From Siccirubricoccus sp. G192 (GTDB lineage: Bacteria > Pseudomonadota > Alphaproteobacteria > Acetobacterales > Acetobacteraceae), in NCBI RefSeq assembly GCF_019084075.1, contig NZ_JAHREN010000001.1, positions 3,631,501-3,695,500 on the forward strand: a stretch of DNA of 64,000 nucleotides. The letters are read 5' to 3'. Every line of letters begins with the position of its first letter. Positions within the stretch are counted from its first letter, which is position 1. Positions 18,812 through 27,483 of the stretch are shown here, one piece after another. Made by a program: the position numbers and the translations under genes. The notes under the pieces were generated by a model, which was not told the origin of the DNA, did not search any database, and saw only the letters and a list, made by a program, of their open reading frames with translations.

Positions 18812-19209
18812 GGGCACCAACATGACCGATCGTACACGCCATCGGCGTCCGCCAGAAGCGTCCCGAATAGGGCACAGATCTCCAGCAACTGATGCCAGTC
18901 CCGACACGAGCGCGCCAAGCGCGACATCTCCACGCCGAGGACCAGCCCGACATGGCCCAGACCCACTTCGGCTACCAGGCGCTGGAACCCTGGACGGTGC
19001 GTCGCCGTGCTGCCGGAGCGACCCAGGTCATCATCGATGACCTCCACGCGTTCGCGGGCCCAGCCGAGCTGAAAGGCGCGTTCGACCAACCCGTACTGCA
19101 GCCGTGTCGATTCCTGGTTCTGCTCGACCTGCCGGAGTGTGGATTGCCGGACATAGACAATGGCCAGGCGGTCATGGTGGCGGCCCTGAATCTTCTCGGA
19201 GAGTGCCAT
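18778..19209 (-). pseudogene. serine recombinase, N-terminal fragment
   Basis: Reads leftwards from an ATG at 19209: 'MALSEKIQGRHHDRLAIVYVR', then 'QSTLRQVEQNQESTRLQYGL' with the catalytic serine in VRQST. 'DDDLGRSGSTATHRPGFQRL', 'GLVLGVEMSRLARSCRDWHQ' and 'ADADGVYD' follow. This is the resolvase domain of a large serine recombinase of the same kind as 41874-43955. After about 130 residues it is replaced by unrelated sequence and stops. It lies head to head with the C-terminal fragment, so the two cannot be one simple split gene. Confidence 0.75.
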
Positions 19210-19444
19210 CGCGCCCCTCCTCGCGGGACGGAGGGCGGTCATGGCCGTGATCCTCTTGGGCGGCCGCCAGGGCCCGACGGGCGAGCTGACCGAGCAGCAC
19301 GGCAATCCGCCGGCGCGCTGGCGCCGGCAGCCTCGTCCAGGTCATGACCGCCGTTGGGGGAGCTTGTCTCACGGCGCCGCGCGATCCAATGGACCAGCGC
19401 CAGAAACGCCGCCCGCCCCAGCCGGGGCTGCTGCGTCGCCGCAA
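19210..19444 (-). pseudogene. possible companion ORF of the recombinase fragment
   Basis: The frame upstream of the N-terminal recombinase fragment reads 'SRGAVRQAPPTAVMTWTRLP', 'APARRRIAVLLGQLARRALA'. It resembles the short basic ORF that precedes recombinases of this type. Its tail overlaps the recombinase start. It is short and incomplete, so the assignment is tentative. Confidence 0.3.
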
Positions 19445-19474
19445 ATTGCTCTTCAGACGTCTCTACGAGGGTAG

Positions 19475-19789
19475 ATGGAGAACCTGGTGAAATTGCACAA
19501 GGCCCAGCTCGCCTCCGACCGCACGTCCTGCCGCTCGCCCCTGGCCAACCAGGTCCGCCTGGTCCTGCACACCGCCGCCTATTGGCTGCTGCTGACCTTG
19601 CGCGACCGGATCCCCAGGACGCATGAGTTGGCTGCCGCCGAGTTCACCACCCTTAGGCTGCACCTGCTCAAGATCGCGGGCCGGATCATCGAGACCACCA
19701 GCCGCGTGCGCATCGCCTTCGCCGCAGCCTGCCCACATGCAGTGCTGTTCCGCGGCCTCGCCCGCAGCTTCCACCCGGCCGGGCCATGA
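19475..19789 (+). pseudogene. IS1380-family transposase, C-terminal fragment
   Basis: About 104 residues: 'ENLVKLHKAQLASDRTSCRS', 'ANQVRLVLHTAAYWLLLTLR', 'LRLHLLKIAGRIIETTSRV' and 'RIAFAAACPHAVLFRGLA'. This is the C-terminal end of an IS1380 transposase, starting at the catalytic-glutamate region (AENxIKxHK). The N-terminal three quarters are missing. An N-terminal IS1380 piece exists at 56868-57230 on the other strand, but I cannot show that they come from one copy. Confidence 0.8.
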
Positions 19790-19999
19790 CCAAGGGGGCC
19801 AGCGCCCCACTACGTCTCTCGTCCAGCAACCTCCAACGCCGCCCGTCCGAGCCCAACCACACCGCCGAAAGCGGATGCGGCCGCATGCCCGCCGCTCAAA
19901 TCAGCCCGCGGGCGCCCCTGCCAATCCCGCCCGGCGAATAAGAGCGGCTAGTCCTCTGACCGTGTGATGCTTGGCTGTGGCGGTGCTAGACCTCCCGCC

Positions 20000-20392
20000 A
20001 TGATCCCTGTCCGCCCGCTCATCCTTGCCTTTGCGCTATTCCTGGCGTCCTGTGTCGGCCAGACCGGGCGCTACGGCCCTAGCTCTCCGCCGATCACCGG
20101 GGACTCAGCGACAGGCGCGCGCATCACGTCCGGTGAGGCCCGCGCGCCCGAAAACACCGAGGCGGCGGCCGCGCGGAAGGCTCCAGCGGCGGCTGCGGCC
20201 CGCCGCGGCACCCTCACCGAGGAGCCGGGCGATATCTGGGCAGTTACGAAGGACTGGGACAAGCCGCGGCCGCCCCTGCCTGCGTCGGGCGCCGGAGCTC
20301 ACCGCCGGGCACAGGCCGCGCCATCCATGCCGCAGGGCGCCCCGCCACCCTTGCAGCAGGAGCCAGGCGATTTCTGGGCCGGAGTGCGCTGA
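20000..20392 (+). CDS. small lipoprotein with a repeated EPGD-[IF]-WA motif
   Basis: 130 residues from the ATG at 20000 (MIPVRPLILAFALFLASC). The lipobox LASC places the lipidated Cys at residue 18, so it should be anchored in the outer membrane. The mature part is rich in Ala, Pro and Gly and low in complexity. The motif 'EEPGDIWAVTKDWDKP' recurs at the extreme C-terminus as 'QEPGDFWAGVR', which suggests two copies of a short functional element. I do not recognise the family. It is a single gene with no obvious operon partner. Confidence 0.65.
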   Translation: MIPVRPLILAFALFLASCVGQTGRYGPSSPPITGDSATGARITSGEARAPENTEAAAARKAPAAAAARRGTLTEEPGDIWAVTKDWDKPRPPLPASGAGAHRRAQAAPSMPQGAPPPLQQEPGDFWAGVR

Positions 20393-20999
20393 CGGGAGGT
20401 CTTGTGAGACGGCAGTAATCTTCACCCGGTCGCAGGACTAGCTCGGGGCCGAAGCGACGTTCTCCGTTCTCTGTTTCTTTGGTCGGATGGTGATTACGCT
20501 GAATTGCGGCCGGGAAGGCATGCCAGAGGTGCTGTAAAAACAAGGCGTTAGACCTTGTTGGGTAAATCGGCCAACCCTCAAGGTTTGGAGATTCTCCGGC
20601 ACTTTGGAGAGAAAACCCGCCCTCGTTCCGGAGGCGCACCCTCAAGGTGTCTGCCGAAAACCGCAGGAAACCTGCGGCTCAGCGCGGCGCCGGTACTGTG
20701 GAGAATGTTCTGGGAAGGACCGACTGGAGCACCGGAGGAGATTCGAACGGTTGGCCCCGACCCTGGGTGGCCGACCTCTCCGGTACCGACTCGAAAACGC
20801 CATGGGACAGGACCAGTAGACGTTACAGGCCGGAACCGCGGAGGCGCTTGACTGGCCCGCCGCTTCGTTCCCGGCTAGCATCAATGGAAGGCGATCCGCG
20901 CCAGCGAGAATTCGCATTTATTAGCCTCCCCATCCGCCGCCACCGCGCCCCGTCACTCGGGTGCCGGGTGCGCGGTGGCGGCCGGATGAGGAGGCCACC
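20393..20999. other. gene-free stretch with a tRNA-3'-end-like site
   Basis: No convincing protein gene. At 20725-20748 the minus strand reads as the 3' end of a tRNA: T-loop TTCGAATC, a T-stem half, an acceptor strand CCGGTGC and CCA. The matching 5' half is absent. The same spot can fold on the plus strand with outer arms ACCGGAG/CTCCGGT and inner arms GGTTGGCC/GGCCGACC (20731 to about 20781). Such 3' halves are what integrative elements leave at their far attachment site. The stretch ends with the GAGGAGG ribosome site of the gene at 21000. Confidence 0.4.
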
Positions 21000-21674
21000 G
21001 TGGAACCTGGATGCCTAAATATCAATCCGGAAACCATGGAAATGAGTTATACTCAGAACGACTTGTCTCTCCCATTCACCCGCAAGGTCGCGCGCCGCTT
21101 TGCGCGCCAGCGTTTCACTTGCGCCAACGCCGCCATCTGGAATGCCGCAATGGCGGCCCTCGGCGAGGGCATGCCACCCGAAAGCACATCCGAGCCCCTT
21201 TTGTCCGGTGCCTTGGCCGGCGGAGCTGCGCTGATCATCGACGCTGAGGAGCCTACGGCATCCCGACTGATTTCGTGGTGGCGCATGCTCGAGGATACCG
21301 CCCCATGGCCAATGGCCGTGGGGCAGCTGTGGGGCGCACCCCTCGGTGCGCATGGTCCTGCCATGGTCTGCGCCCCGGGCGGTGAGGCCGCATGTCTCGA
21401 CCGCGCCCGTCTCATTCTCGGCCCGAGCGGCGATCGCCTTGCTGTTGCTGAACTGCCCGCGGCCGGTTGCGCCGTGGTGCATGCGCCGATCGAGCTGGAG
21501 CCGCTGCCCTCGATCGCCCACACTGCACTGCGTGCCTGCGGCGGATCGCTCGAGGAGCTATTCCGCCGCGCCATGCATCAGGTCGAGCCTGTGGGTGACG
21601 GCAGCTGGCGCGTGCGGGTGGCGCGCGCGCCAGAGCGGCGGCCAATCGACTGTACAGCGCCGCGTATCTCCTGA
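21000..21674 (+). CDS. hypothetical protein of the integrative element
   Basis: 224 residues if started at the GTG at 21000, which has a strong GAGGAGG site five bases upstream; an in-frame ATG at 21036 is the alternative. Readable features are a basic 'FTRKVARRFARQRFTCANAA' near residue 30, 'GALAGGAALIIDAEEPTASR', 'WWRMLEDTAPWPMAVGQLW' and 'LRACGGSLEELFRRAMHQVE'. No signal peptide, membrane segment or known motif is seen. It is the first gene of the block ending in the integrase. Family not recognised. Confidence 0.6.
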   Translation: MEPGCLNINPETMEMSYTQNDLSLPFTRKVARRFARQRFTCANAAIWNAAMAALGEGMPPESTSEPLLSGALAGGAALIIDAEEPTASRLISWWRMLEDTAPWPMAVGQLWGAPLGAHGPAMVCAPGGEAACLDRARLILGPSGDRLAVAELPAAGCAVVHAPIELEPLPSIAHTALRACGGSLEELFRRAMHQVEPVGDGSWRVRVARAPERRPIDCTAPRIS

Positions 21675-21803
21675 CCCACTGACACAAGCCGCACCCGGTG
21701 CTGCCAATGCGCACCGGGTGCCCGAGACGGCCCGTCGGACGCGGCGGCGGTGGGAAGGACCGCATGCCACGCCGTGACGGGCTTCCCGGCTGGAGACATT
21801 CTC

Positions 21804-22451
21804 GTGTTAAATACGAAGGTTTTGCTCGCGGCGTCTCTGTTCGCTGCGGCCTCCTTTACCCGGAGAGCGGACGCCGATGCGGACGTCATCCCCCTGACCA
21901 CTCGGCTCGTAGCGAGGGCAACCGCCACAGATCCGGCGCTGCCGCGGACCCTAGCTCGATTGGGCATGGGGTCGGACGACCTGCGCCAGGAACTCCTGCT
22001 CCGCTGCTGGATCGCCTATGGATCCGATGCCGGGCTGCCATCCGGCTACACCGTGCGGGCCCTCGTGCCGATGTTGATGGTCATCCTGCGCCACCTTGCC
22101 GCCGATCTCCGGGGCCGTGCCCGGTGTCGCCCGATAGTCGAGGCCGTCGAGGAGCTTCCGACAGTGGCCGATCCCCTGCCCGACCCGGAGCGGACGACCA
22201 CCGCGCGCCAGATGCTGCAATCCGTGGCGGGGGCGGTGCGAAGCCTGGCCCCACGCCGCCAGGCCGTCCTGCTGGCCGCCATCCAGGACCGGAACCGCAT
22301 GGGCGAAGCGGCCCGCCAGGCCCTCGCCCGGGCCCGGCGCGAGCTTCGCGCCGCAGTGCATGAGCCCGATGCGGCACACTCCCGCGCTCAGGCGGCGAGC
22401 CCAAGCGCCAACCAGTCCCGGCGCATCTCTGCCAAGCTAGCAGCCTTGTAG
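21804..22451 (+). CDS. sigma-70-like RNA polymerase sigma factor (putative)
   Basis: 215 residues from the GTG at 21804 (GGAG site upstream; a longer frame from 21750 is possible). 'MGSDDLRQELLLRCWIAY' and 'LRHLAADLRGRARCRPIVEA' resemble sigma region 2. After an acidic linker with 'LPTVADPLPDPERTTTARQM', 'VAGAVRSLAPRRQAVLLAAI' and 'QALARARRELRAAV' resemble region 4 with its terminal helix. The likeness is in pattern, not in a single diagnostic motif. If correct, the mobile element carries its own transcription factor. Family confidence is moderate. Confidence 0.5.
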   Translation: MLNTKVLLAASLFAAASFTRRADADADVIPLTTRLVARATATDPALPRTLARLGMGSDDLRQELLLRCWIAYGSDAGLPSGYTVRALVPMLMVILRHLAADLRGRARCRPIVEAVEELPTVADPLPDPERTTTARQMLQSVAGAVRSLAPRRQAVLLAAIQDRNRMGEAARQALARARRELRAAVHEPDAAHSRAQAASPSANQSRRISAKLAAL

Positions 22452-22853
22452 GCGGGATGCCGGACCCAGGCTGCGCGTCCACCACGCCCATCGGTACCCC
22501 ATACACCCCGCAGCAGCGGAAGGTGCCGCAAGCAGGGCCGCGCGACAGCGGCCACGCGCCAGCCGAGGAACACAACATCGGCCCCCCCCGAATGCGGTGG
22601 CGGCATGCATGGCCACTATCGCACGGCGTGCGGCCGCTAGGTCAAAGGCGCGGCCCCAGCCGCGCGGCGGCTGCGCGGTCGCCAACGCGTTGCGGAGCTC
22701 GACATGCTCCTCGAGCACAGCCTCCGGCACGTTCAGCAGCGCGGCAAGCGCACTTCGGGTGGCCGTGCCGGGTGCGAAGGGGACGGCCCCATCAACCAGC
22801 GGCGCCTCCCCGATCAGCACGGCACGACGCTGCATTTTCAGCAATCCAGGCAT
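22388..22853 (-). pseudogene. hypothetical protein, frameshifted in a C8/G8 run
   Basis: Read leftwards from 22853: 'MPGLLKMQRRAVLIGEAPLV', 'NVPEAVLEEHVELRNALA', 'GRAFDLAAARRAIVAMHAA'. In the 8-base run at 22582-22589 the frame must shift by one to continue as 'GADVVFLGWRVAAVARPCL', 'AAWVRHPAYKAASLAEMRRD' and stop at 22388. Corrected, it is about 155 residues. The 'GADVVFLGWRVA' / 'HP' pattern suggests a small nucleotide- or nucleic-acid-related fold, but I cannot name the family. It is on the opposite strand to the rest of the element's genes. Confidence 0.5.
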
Positions 22854-23141
22854 CTCAGTCCTCCTGACACCGAGGCGGACATCGCCTCGCTGATCAGTAA
22901 GGACGAAGGTCTGTGTAATCCGTGACAGCCGGCCCGATCAATTTGCGCCGATCCGGCACGGAAAGTCCGTGATGCCGGCCTCCACCGCCGGCCCGCACAT
23001 CTCTCGTGACCATTACGGCAGGATCACACCTGCTCTCCTACTCCACCACGGTGCCGAACACCGCGCCTGCGCTCGCCCGCATGGTGCCGGCGCGGTCGAG
23101 ACACCGCACGCCACACCACATTCTGACATTCGGAACTGATT

Positions 23142-23717
23142 ATGCCCTCCACACTTCCGCATTGGATCCACCGGATCGGCCTATCCTATCCGGACCTCAT
23201 CGGCTTCGGCGAAGATCTGCGCCTGCAAGGCAATTCTCTGCTGGCGCTGCACCGTGATGCTGCCGGCACTGCCCTGGGCTGGGAGCGCATCGCGCCCGGC
23301 CGCGACGGCACGCTGCGCTATGGCTACCCTTCGGGCTTACACAAAGGCTGCGTGCGGTCTTGGCACCTCGACCCGGTCCCCGCCCGCCTGCTTCTCGCCT
23401 GCGGCCCCCTGCCGGCCCTGTGCGCCCGGGCACTCGACGGGGCGCGCCGTGATACCATCTACGTCGGCCTGGCCGGCTGTTGGACAGCCGCATCAGCCGA
23501 AACCACGGCCAATCTGATTGAGGCCGGGGTGCGCGAAGTCGTGCTGGCCTTCGGCGCGAACCAGACTGGAGAGCGATCGCTCGCGGCCGCGACCGCCTTT
23601 TTCCGTGGCTCCGGCCTCGGCGGGCAGCGAATGACCCGACGCACTCCTGCCGCCGGCTCCTGGCCGGCGGCACTCCGCCGGATGCGCTGTGACTCCAGCG
23701 AGGAGGTCGCGGCATGA
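23142..23717 (+). CDS. TOPRIM-like hypothetical protein
   Basis: 191 residues, ATG at 23142. 'LALHRDAAGTALGWERIAPG' and 'LRYGYPSGLHKGCVRSWHL' followed by 'LLLACGPLPALCARALDGAR', 'DTIYVGLAGCWTAASAETTA' and 'VREVVLAFGANQTGERSLA' match the layout of DUF3991/Toprim_2-type proteins of plasmids and integrative elements (E/G motif, then a D-x-D-like position, here 'AFGANQTG', without clear acids). The missing acids mean enzymatic activity is doubtful. Its stop overlaps the start of the primase-like gene (ATGA), so the two form an operon. Confidence 0.55.
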   Translation: MPSTLPHWIHRIGLSYPDLIGFGEDLRLQGNSLLALHRDAAGTALGWERIAPGRDGTLRYGYPSGLHKGCVRSWHLDPVPARLLLACGPLPALCARALDGARRDTIYVGLAGCWTAASAETTANLIEAGVREVVLAFGANQTGERSLAAATAFFRGSGLGGQRMTRRTPAAGSWPAALRRMRCDSSEEVAA

Positions 23718-24746
23718 GCGCGGCGCACTCCGCCACCTTGGCGCGTGATCGCACGCGCCTGGCTGTCGACCGGTGGCTCGCTGCGCTGCCGGCCGCGAGC
23801 TTTGACCTGCGCTTGGTGCCGGCGGACGAGCCGGGGCCGACCCTGTGCCGGCGGTTCGATGCGGCCGGATTCCTGGCCGCGCTCGGCTGGATCCGGGCCC
23901 GCAATGCGGCGGGCTGCCATGTCTATTGCCGCCCGCTCGCCAACCGTCACGTCCTGGTCGACGACCTCTGCCCGGATGCCGTGGCCGAGCTCACCGCTAC
24001 GCACACTGCTGCCGCGATCGTCGAAACATCAAAGGCAAATTACCAGGCCTGGATCACGCTATCGGCGGAGGAGATACCCGCTCCGCTCGCGGCGGCCGCC
24101 GCACGGTTGCTGGCGCGCCGCTTTGGCGGCGACCTGGGCGCGGCCAGCGCGCAGCAGCTGGGGCGGCTCGCCGGCACTACGAATCAAAAAGAAAAGTACC
24201 GGCGAGGCGACGGCACCGCCCCCCTTTGTGCTGCTCCGCCAGGCTGGCCCGGGCGTCGATCCTGCCGGCCCTGCGCTGCTGGCCGAGGCAGCCCGCCACG
24301 TCCGGGATCCCGGTCCGGCACCGCTCAGCGTCCCCGCGGGAAATGACCCCTGGGCCATGCGGGAGGCCACAGCGGCGCGGCGATGGCTCGCCGCTGCGCT
24401 TCCGGCCGGCGCTCGAATCGACCGCTCCCGGGCTGACTACGCCATGGCCCGCAGGATCCTGGCCCGTGGCGGCGAGGCTGCCGCCGCCGCGCGCGTCGTC
24501 CTCGCGGGCGAGCGAGCGCGCGGCATGCTCGCGAATGCGGCGCGCGACTACGCGATGCGCACGGCCCGCGCTGCTGCATCATCGATTGCTAGCGCGGCTG
24601 ATCACGGGCGGCCCCCGGCTGGGCCGGGAAAGGAAGACGGTTCGGTGGAAATCATTATGTCCGGTCCTGCCCCTGATCCCTCCGGCACCACGAACCTTTT
24701 GATGAGCCCCCACGCAAGATTGCGGAAGGCGGAAGCGTCGGTGTAA
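23714..24746 (+). pseudogene. RepB-type DNA primase domain protein, frameshifted
   Basis: Overlaps the preceding stop by ATGA. The first 165 residues carry the plasmid RepB-primase pattern: 'RNAAGCHVYCRPLANRHVLV', 'DDLCPDAVAEL' (acidic metal site DD), 'AAIVETSKANYQAWITL' and 'LAGTTNQKEKYR'. In the C6 run at 24219-24224 an extra base changes the frame. The continuation is 'PFVLLRQAGPG', 'ATAARRWLAAALPAGARIDR', 'SRADYAMARRILARGGEAAA'. Corrected length is about 343 residues. Such primases prime replication of plasmids or excised elements, consistent with the neighbouring integrase. Confidence 0.65.
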
Positions 24747-25059
24747 CAGGAATCTACGACACCCCGCGGACATGCCCGGCCTCGCCGAGGCATGCGCAGC
24801 CCGGGTTGTCGGCAGCGTCAGAAGGCGCGGGAGTGACATCCGTTGAACGGATGCACCCGCCTTCGTGCTGCCGGAGGTGGGCTGCATCCGAAGAGAGGCT
24901 CCGGTGTGCCGGAACCCACGACGGGCGGTCGGACCATCCCCTATGTCCTGCATGCAGGCCGACCGCATTGCGCAGTGTGGTCATGACGCTCTTCCGGCCA
25001 GTGACAGTGGGCCGACCCCACCTCAGCACGGGCTTTCTGGCAGCGTAGCCGCGGGCCAG
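24747..25059. other. gene-free region with a hairpin upstream of the excisionase/integrase genes
   Basis: No gene seen. CGGATGCA at 24848-24855 and TGCATCCG at 24883-24890 form a perfect 8-bp inverted repeat, extended by further CCC/GGG pairs. It could end transcription of the primase gene or act as an operator for the downstream HTH/integrase pair. Nothing in the sequence decides between these. Confidence 0.4.
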
Positions 25060-25479
25060 ATGCCCGAGCCGCGCATCCGGACCGCCCAGGCTGCCACCCT
25101 CCTCGGCGTCTCGGTACGCATGGTCCAGGCGCTCCTTGCCGACGGCCGCCTGCCCGGTAGCCGGGTCGGCCGGACCTGGACCACCACCGTCGGCGCGATC
25201 TGCCGATACCTCGAACAGAACTCCAACCAGCACCTCCAACCTGAGGAGCCCTGTCCGGCCCGCCCGCCCCTAGGTGGCGCGGAGCCTCGCGGCTGGCTCC
25301 AGAACGTGAACGAGCAAACCCGGCTATGCCGAAGCCCAAGAAGCCCGACCCCGACCACAACCTCTACCGGCGTGGCGAAACCTGGTGGTGCCGCTATGTC
25401 CTCGCCGGCATCGAGCAGCGCGTTTCGCTACGGACGACTGATGTTAAAGCGGCGCGGCGGGCGCGGGACCGGCTCCTGA
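25060..25479 (+). CDS. excisionase-like helix-turn-helix protein
   Basis: From the ATG at 25060: 'MPEPRIRTAQAATLLGVSVR', 'MVQALLADGRLPGSRVGRTW', 'TTTVGAICRYLEQN'. This is a MerR/Xis-type DNA-binding domain of about 55 residues, of the kind that biases integrase towards excision and selects DNA by a winged helix. The open frame runs on into the integrase gene to 25479. The last 50 residues are only integrase sequence read out of frame, so the natural end is uncertain and may be obscured by another indel. It is immediately upstream of the integrase, the usual place for an excisionase. Confidence 0.55.
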   Translation: MPEPRIRTAQAATLLGVSVRMVQALLADGRLPGSRVGRTWTTTVGAICRYLEQNSNQHLQPEEPCPARPPLGGAEPRGWLQNVNEQTRLCRSPRSPTPTTTSTGVAKPGGAAMSSPASSSAFRYGRLMLKRRGGRGTGS

Positions 25480-26486
25480 GGGACGCCGCCGCCCAGCGCG
25501 AGGGGCGCGGTCCCGAGCCGATCCACAAGTGGGAGGATGCCGTCGAGGCATATCTGGCTATACAGGAAACGCTGGTGCGGAGTGGCTCGCTGTCGGCGAG
25601 GACGGCGGCCCGCTACGAAACCAGCCTCATCCAACTCAGCGAGACCCTCGAGGGCACAGTGTTGACCGAGATCACCACGGCGACGGTGCTCGACTTCGTC
25701 ATTGCACGCCGGGAGGACGACCTGTCATCGAGCACCATCCGCAACGACCTCACCGCCTGGTCCCGGGTGCTGAGCGTCGCCGCAACCCTTGGCTGGATCG
25801 AGATCAACCCAGCCCGCAACTTCGACCGCAAGACATACATTGGCCGCGATGCCGACCTGCTCAATCCACCCGTCGATGCGGAGGTACAGGCGCTGTTCGA
25901 AGAGGTGGCAACCTGGTCCGAGGACATAGCCGACCTGATCCGGTGGCTACGGGAGACCGGCATGCGCCTCGCTGAAGGCTTAGCCATCGAACGCGGCGAC
26001 ATCCACCCGGACGGCCGGCATGCCACCCTACGCCGTGGGGTGAAGCGCAACAGCCATGGCCTGAAGACGCGGACCATCGACCTCGGCCGGGCCGCCGACA
26101 TGTTGCCTCGGCTGCCGCTCAGGGGGCGCCTGTTCCCCAGCCTCTCGCTCGACAGCGCCGTGGTCAGCACCCGCTATGGACAGTGGCGCCGACAACGGCA
26201 GGGACGGGAGAACCGGGAGGCTGCAGCACAGGGTCGGGCACCCGTCGAATTGGCCAGGTTCCGTCTGCATGACCTGAGACATGCCTTCGCCATCGCGTCC
26301 CTGACCGATGACCCGACCTGCATCTACCGGCTGATGGAGCATCTGGGCCATTCGAGCGTGCGGACCACCGAGGTCTATACACGCTTTCTTCGTGGTGAAG
26401 GTGCCCAGCGGCGTTATACCCGGGATCCGAACCTGTTCGGGTCGCTACCCCCGCTGGCCGACATCATGCTGCAGCGGCGGGCGTGA
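25326..26486 (+). CDS. tyrosine recombinase / site-specific integrase
   Basis: 386-residue phage-type integrase. It has an N-terminal arm-binding region ('LYRRGETWWCRYVLAGIEQR'), a SAM-like core-binding domain (about 70-165) and a catalytic domain. The active-site residues are visible: Arg in 'LRETGMRLAEGLAIERGD', Lys in 'GVKRNSHGLKTRTI', His-x-x-Arg in 'RLHDLRHAFAIA', His in 'LMEHLGHSSVRT' and the nucleophile Tyr in 'TEVYTRFLRG'. The gene ends about 180 bases from the 3' end of tRNA-Ser, the classic arrangement for an element inserted at a tRNA gene. It looks intact. Confidence 0.92.
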   Translation: MPKPKKPDPDHNLYRRGETWWCRYVLAGIEQRVSLRTTDVKAARRARDRLLRDAAAQREGRGPEPIHKWEDAVEAYLAIQETLVRSGSLSARTAARYETSLIQLSETLEGTVLTEITTATVLDFVIARREDDLSSSTIRNDLTAWSRVLSVAATLGWIEINPARNFDRKTYIGRDADLLNPPVDAEVQALFEEVATWSEDIADLIRWLRETGMRLAEGLAIERGDIHPDGRHATLRRGVKRNSHGLKTRTIDLGRAADMLPRLPLRGRLFPSLSLDSAVVSTRYGQWRRQRQGRENREAAAQGRAPVELARFRLHDLRHAFAIASLTDDPTCIYRLMEHLGHSSVRTTEVYTRFLRGEGAQRRYTRDPNLFGSLPPLADIMLQRRA

Positions 26487-26668
26487 CGACTTCCGGTCCC
26501 GGTCAGAGCAGGACCGGTGCCTCGGTATGTGGACCAGATCCGTGCCAGCAGCAGCGATTCGGTGTCCGAACAGTGGCACACGTCGGAGAGGGGTCGGCAC
26601 AAAGGTCGGCACAGTGGCCGGAAAACCGTTAAATGGCCCCTGTGGATGACTTTCGTAAGTCATTGGAA

Positions 26669-26762
26669 TGGCGGAGGGGATGGGATTCGAACCCACGATA
26701 GAGGTTGACCCCCCTATAACGGTTTAGCAAACCGTCGCCTTCAGCCACTCGGCCACCCCTCC
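26669..26762 (-). tRNA. tRNA-Ser(GCU)
   Basis: Minus strand. Acceptor stem GGAGGGG / CCCCTCC, discriminator G and an encoded CCA (CCA ends at 26669). The D-arm is GGCCGAGTGGCTGAAGGC. The anticodon loop TTGCTAA sits on stem ACGGT/ACCGT and gives anticodon GCT. There is a long class-II variable arm and a T-loop TTCGAAT. The serine-type long variable arm agrees with the anticodon. Its 3' end faces the integrase gene, which makes it the probable attachment site of the integrative element. Confidence 0.95.
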
Positions 26763-26810
26763 GCAGGAATGACAGGCTCACGACGTATGCGAGAGCGCCT
26801 CATACAGGCG

Positions 26811-26843
26811 GGGGCGCAAGGCGTCAAACCTCCCTTGCGCCCC
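26811..26843. terminator. hairpin after the glutathione transferase gene
   Basis: GGGGCGCAAGG (26811-26821) pairs perfectly with CCTTGCGCCCC (26833-26843) around an 11-base loop. It begins about 10 bases beyond the stop of the minus-strand transferase gene and lies before tRNA-Ser, so it is well placed as that gene's terminator. No T-run is seen. Confidence 0.6.
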
Positions 26844-26853
26844 TCCCGGCCTC

Positions 26854-27483
26854 TCAGGACAGCGCCACTTCGAAGCCGCGCTGGGTCGCCGGCCGCGCCA
26901 TCAGCGCCTGGTACCAGCGGCGGACATTCGGGAACTCCGCCAGATCCACCTGGTGGCGCTCATGCCGCCAGGCCCAGCCGAGGATGGCGAAATCGGCGAC
27001 ACTCGGCTCGCCCGCGGTGGCCACGAAATCCCGCCCCTCCAGCCGCCGGTCCAGCACGCCGTAGAGGCGCCGGGTTTCCTTGCTGTAGCGTTCCAGGCCA
27101 TAGCGCCGGTCCTCGGGGCTCTCCACCTGCAGGAAGTGGTGCACCTGGCCGGGCATGGGGCCGAAGCCGCCCATCTGCCACATCAGCCACTCATAGACCG
27201 GCACCCGGGCGCGCAGGTCGCGCGGCAGGAAGCGCCCGGTCTTCTCGCCGAGATACAGCAGGATGGCGCCGCTTTCGAAGATGCTGATCGGCTGCCCGTC
27301 CGGCCCCTCCGGGTCGATGATGGCCGGGATGCGGTTGTTCGGGCTGATCTTCAGGAAGTCCGGCTGGAACTGCTCGTTCTTCCCGATATTCACCGTCCGC
27401 ACGCTGTAGGGCAGGCCCATCTCCTCCAGCGCGACGCTGATCTTGCGGCCGTTCGGGGTATTCCAGGTATGGAGTTCGATCAT
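26854..27483 (-). CDS. glutathione S-transferase (Nu/YfcG-like)
   Basis: 209 residues from the ATG at 27483 (MIELHTWNTPNGRKISV). The thioredoxin-like N-domain has the YfcG/Nu-class start 'TPNGRKISVALEEMGLPY', the cis-Pro segment 'NNRIPAIIDPEG' and the glutathione-contacting 'ISIFESGAILLYLGEKTG'. The helical C-domain includes 'YEWLMWQMGGFGPMPGQVHH' and 'PSVADFAILGWAWRHERHQ'. Such enzymes are disulfide-bond reductases acting in the cytoplasm on GSH-linked substrates. The gene stands alone and is divergent from the TM2-protein gene. Confidence 0.9.
   Translation of the reverse strand: MIELHTWNTPNGRKISVALEEMGLPYSVRTVNIGKNEQFQPDFLKISPNNRIPAIIDPEGPDGQPISIFESGAILLYLGEKTGRFLPRDLRARVPVYEWLMWQMGGFGPMPGQVHHFLQVESPEDRRYGLERYSKETRRLYGVLDRRLEGRDFVATAGEPSVADFAILGWAWRHERHQVDLAEFPNVRRWYQALMARPATQRGFEVALS

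Noticed and set aside
20725..20800. A complete tRNA gene on the minus strand
   Set aside because: The 3' end is tRNA-like, but no 5' acceptor partner, D-arm or anticodon arm can be folded at the right distance.
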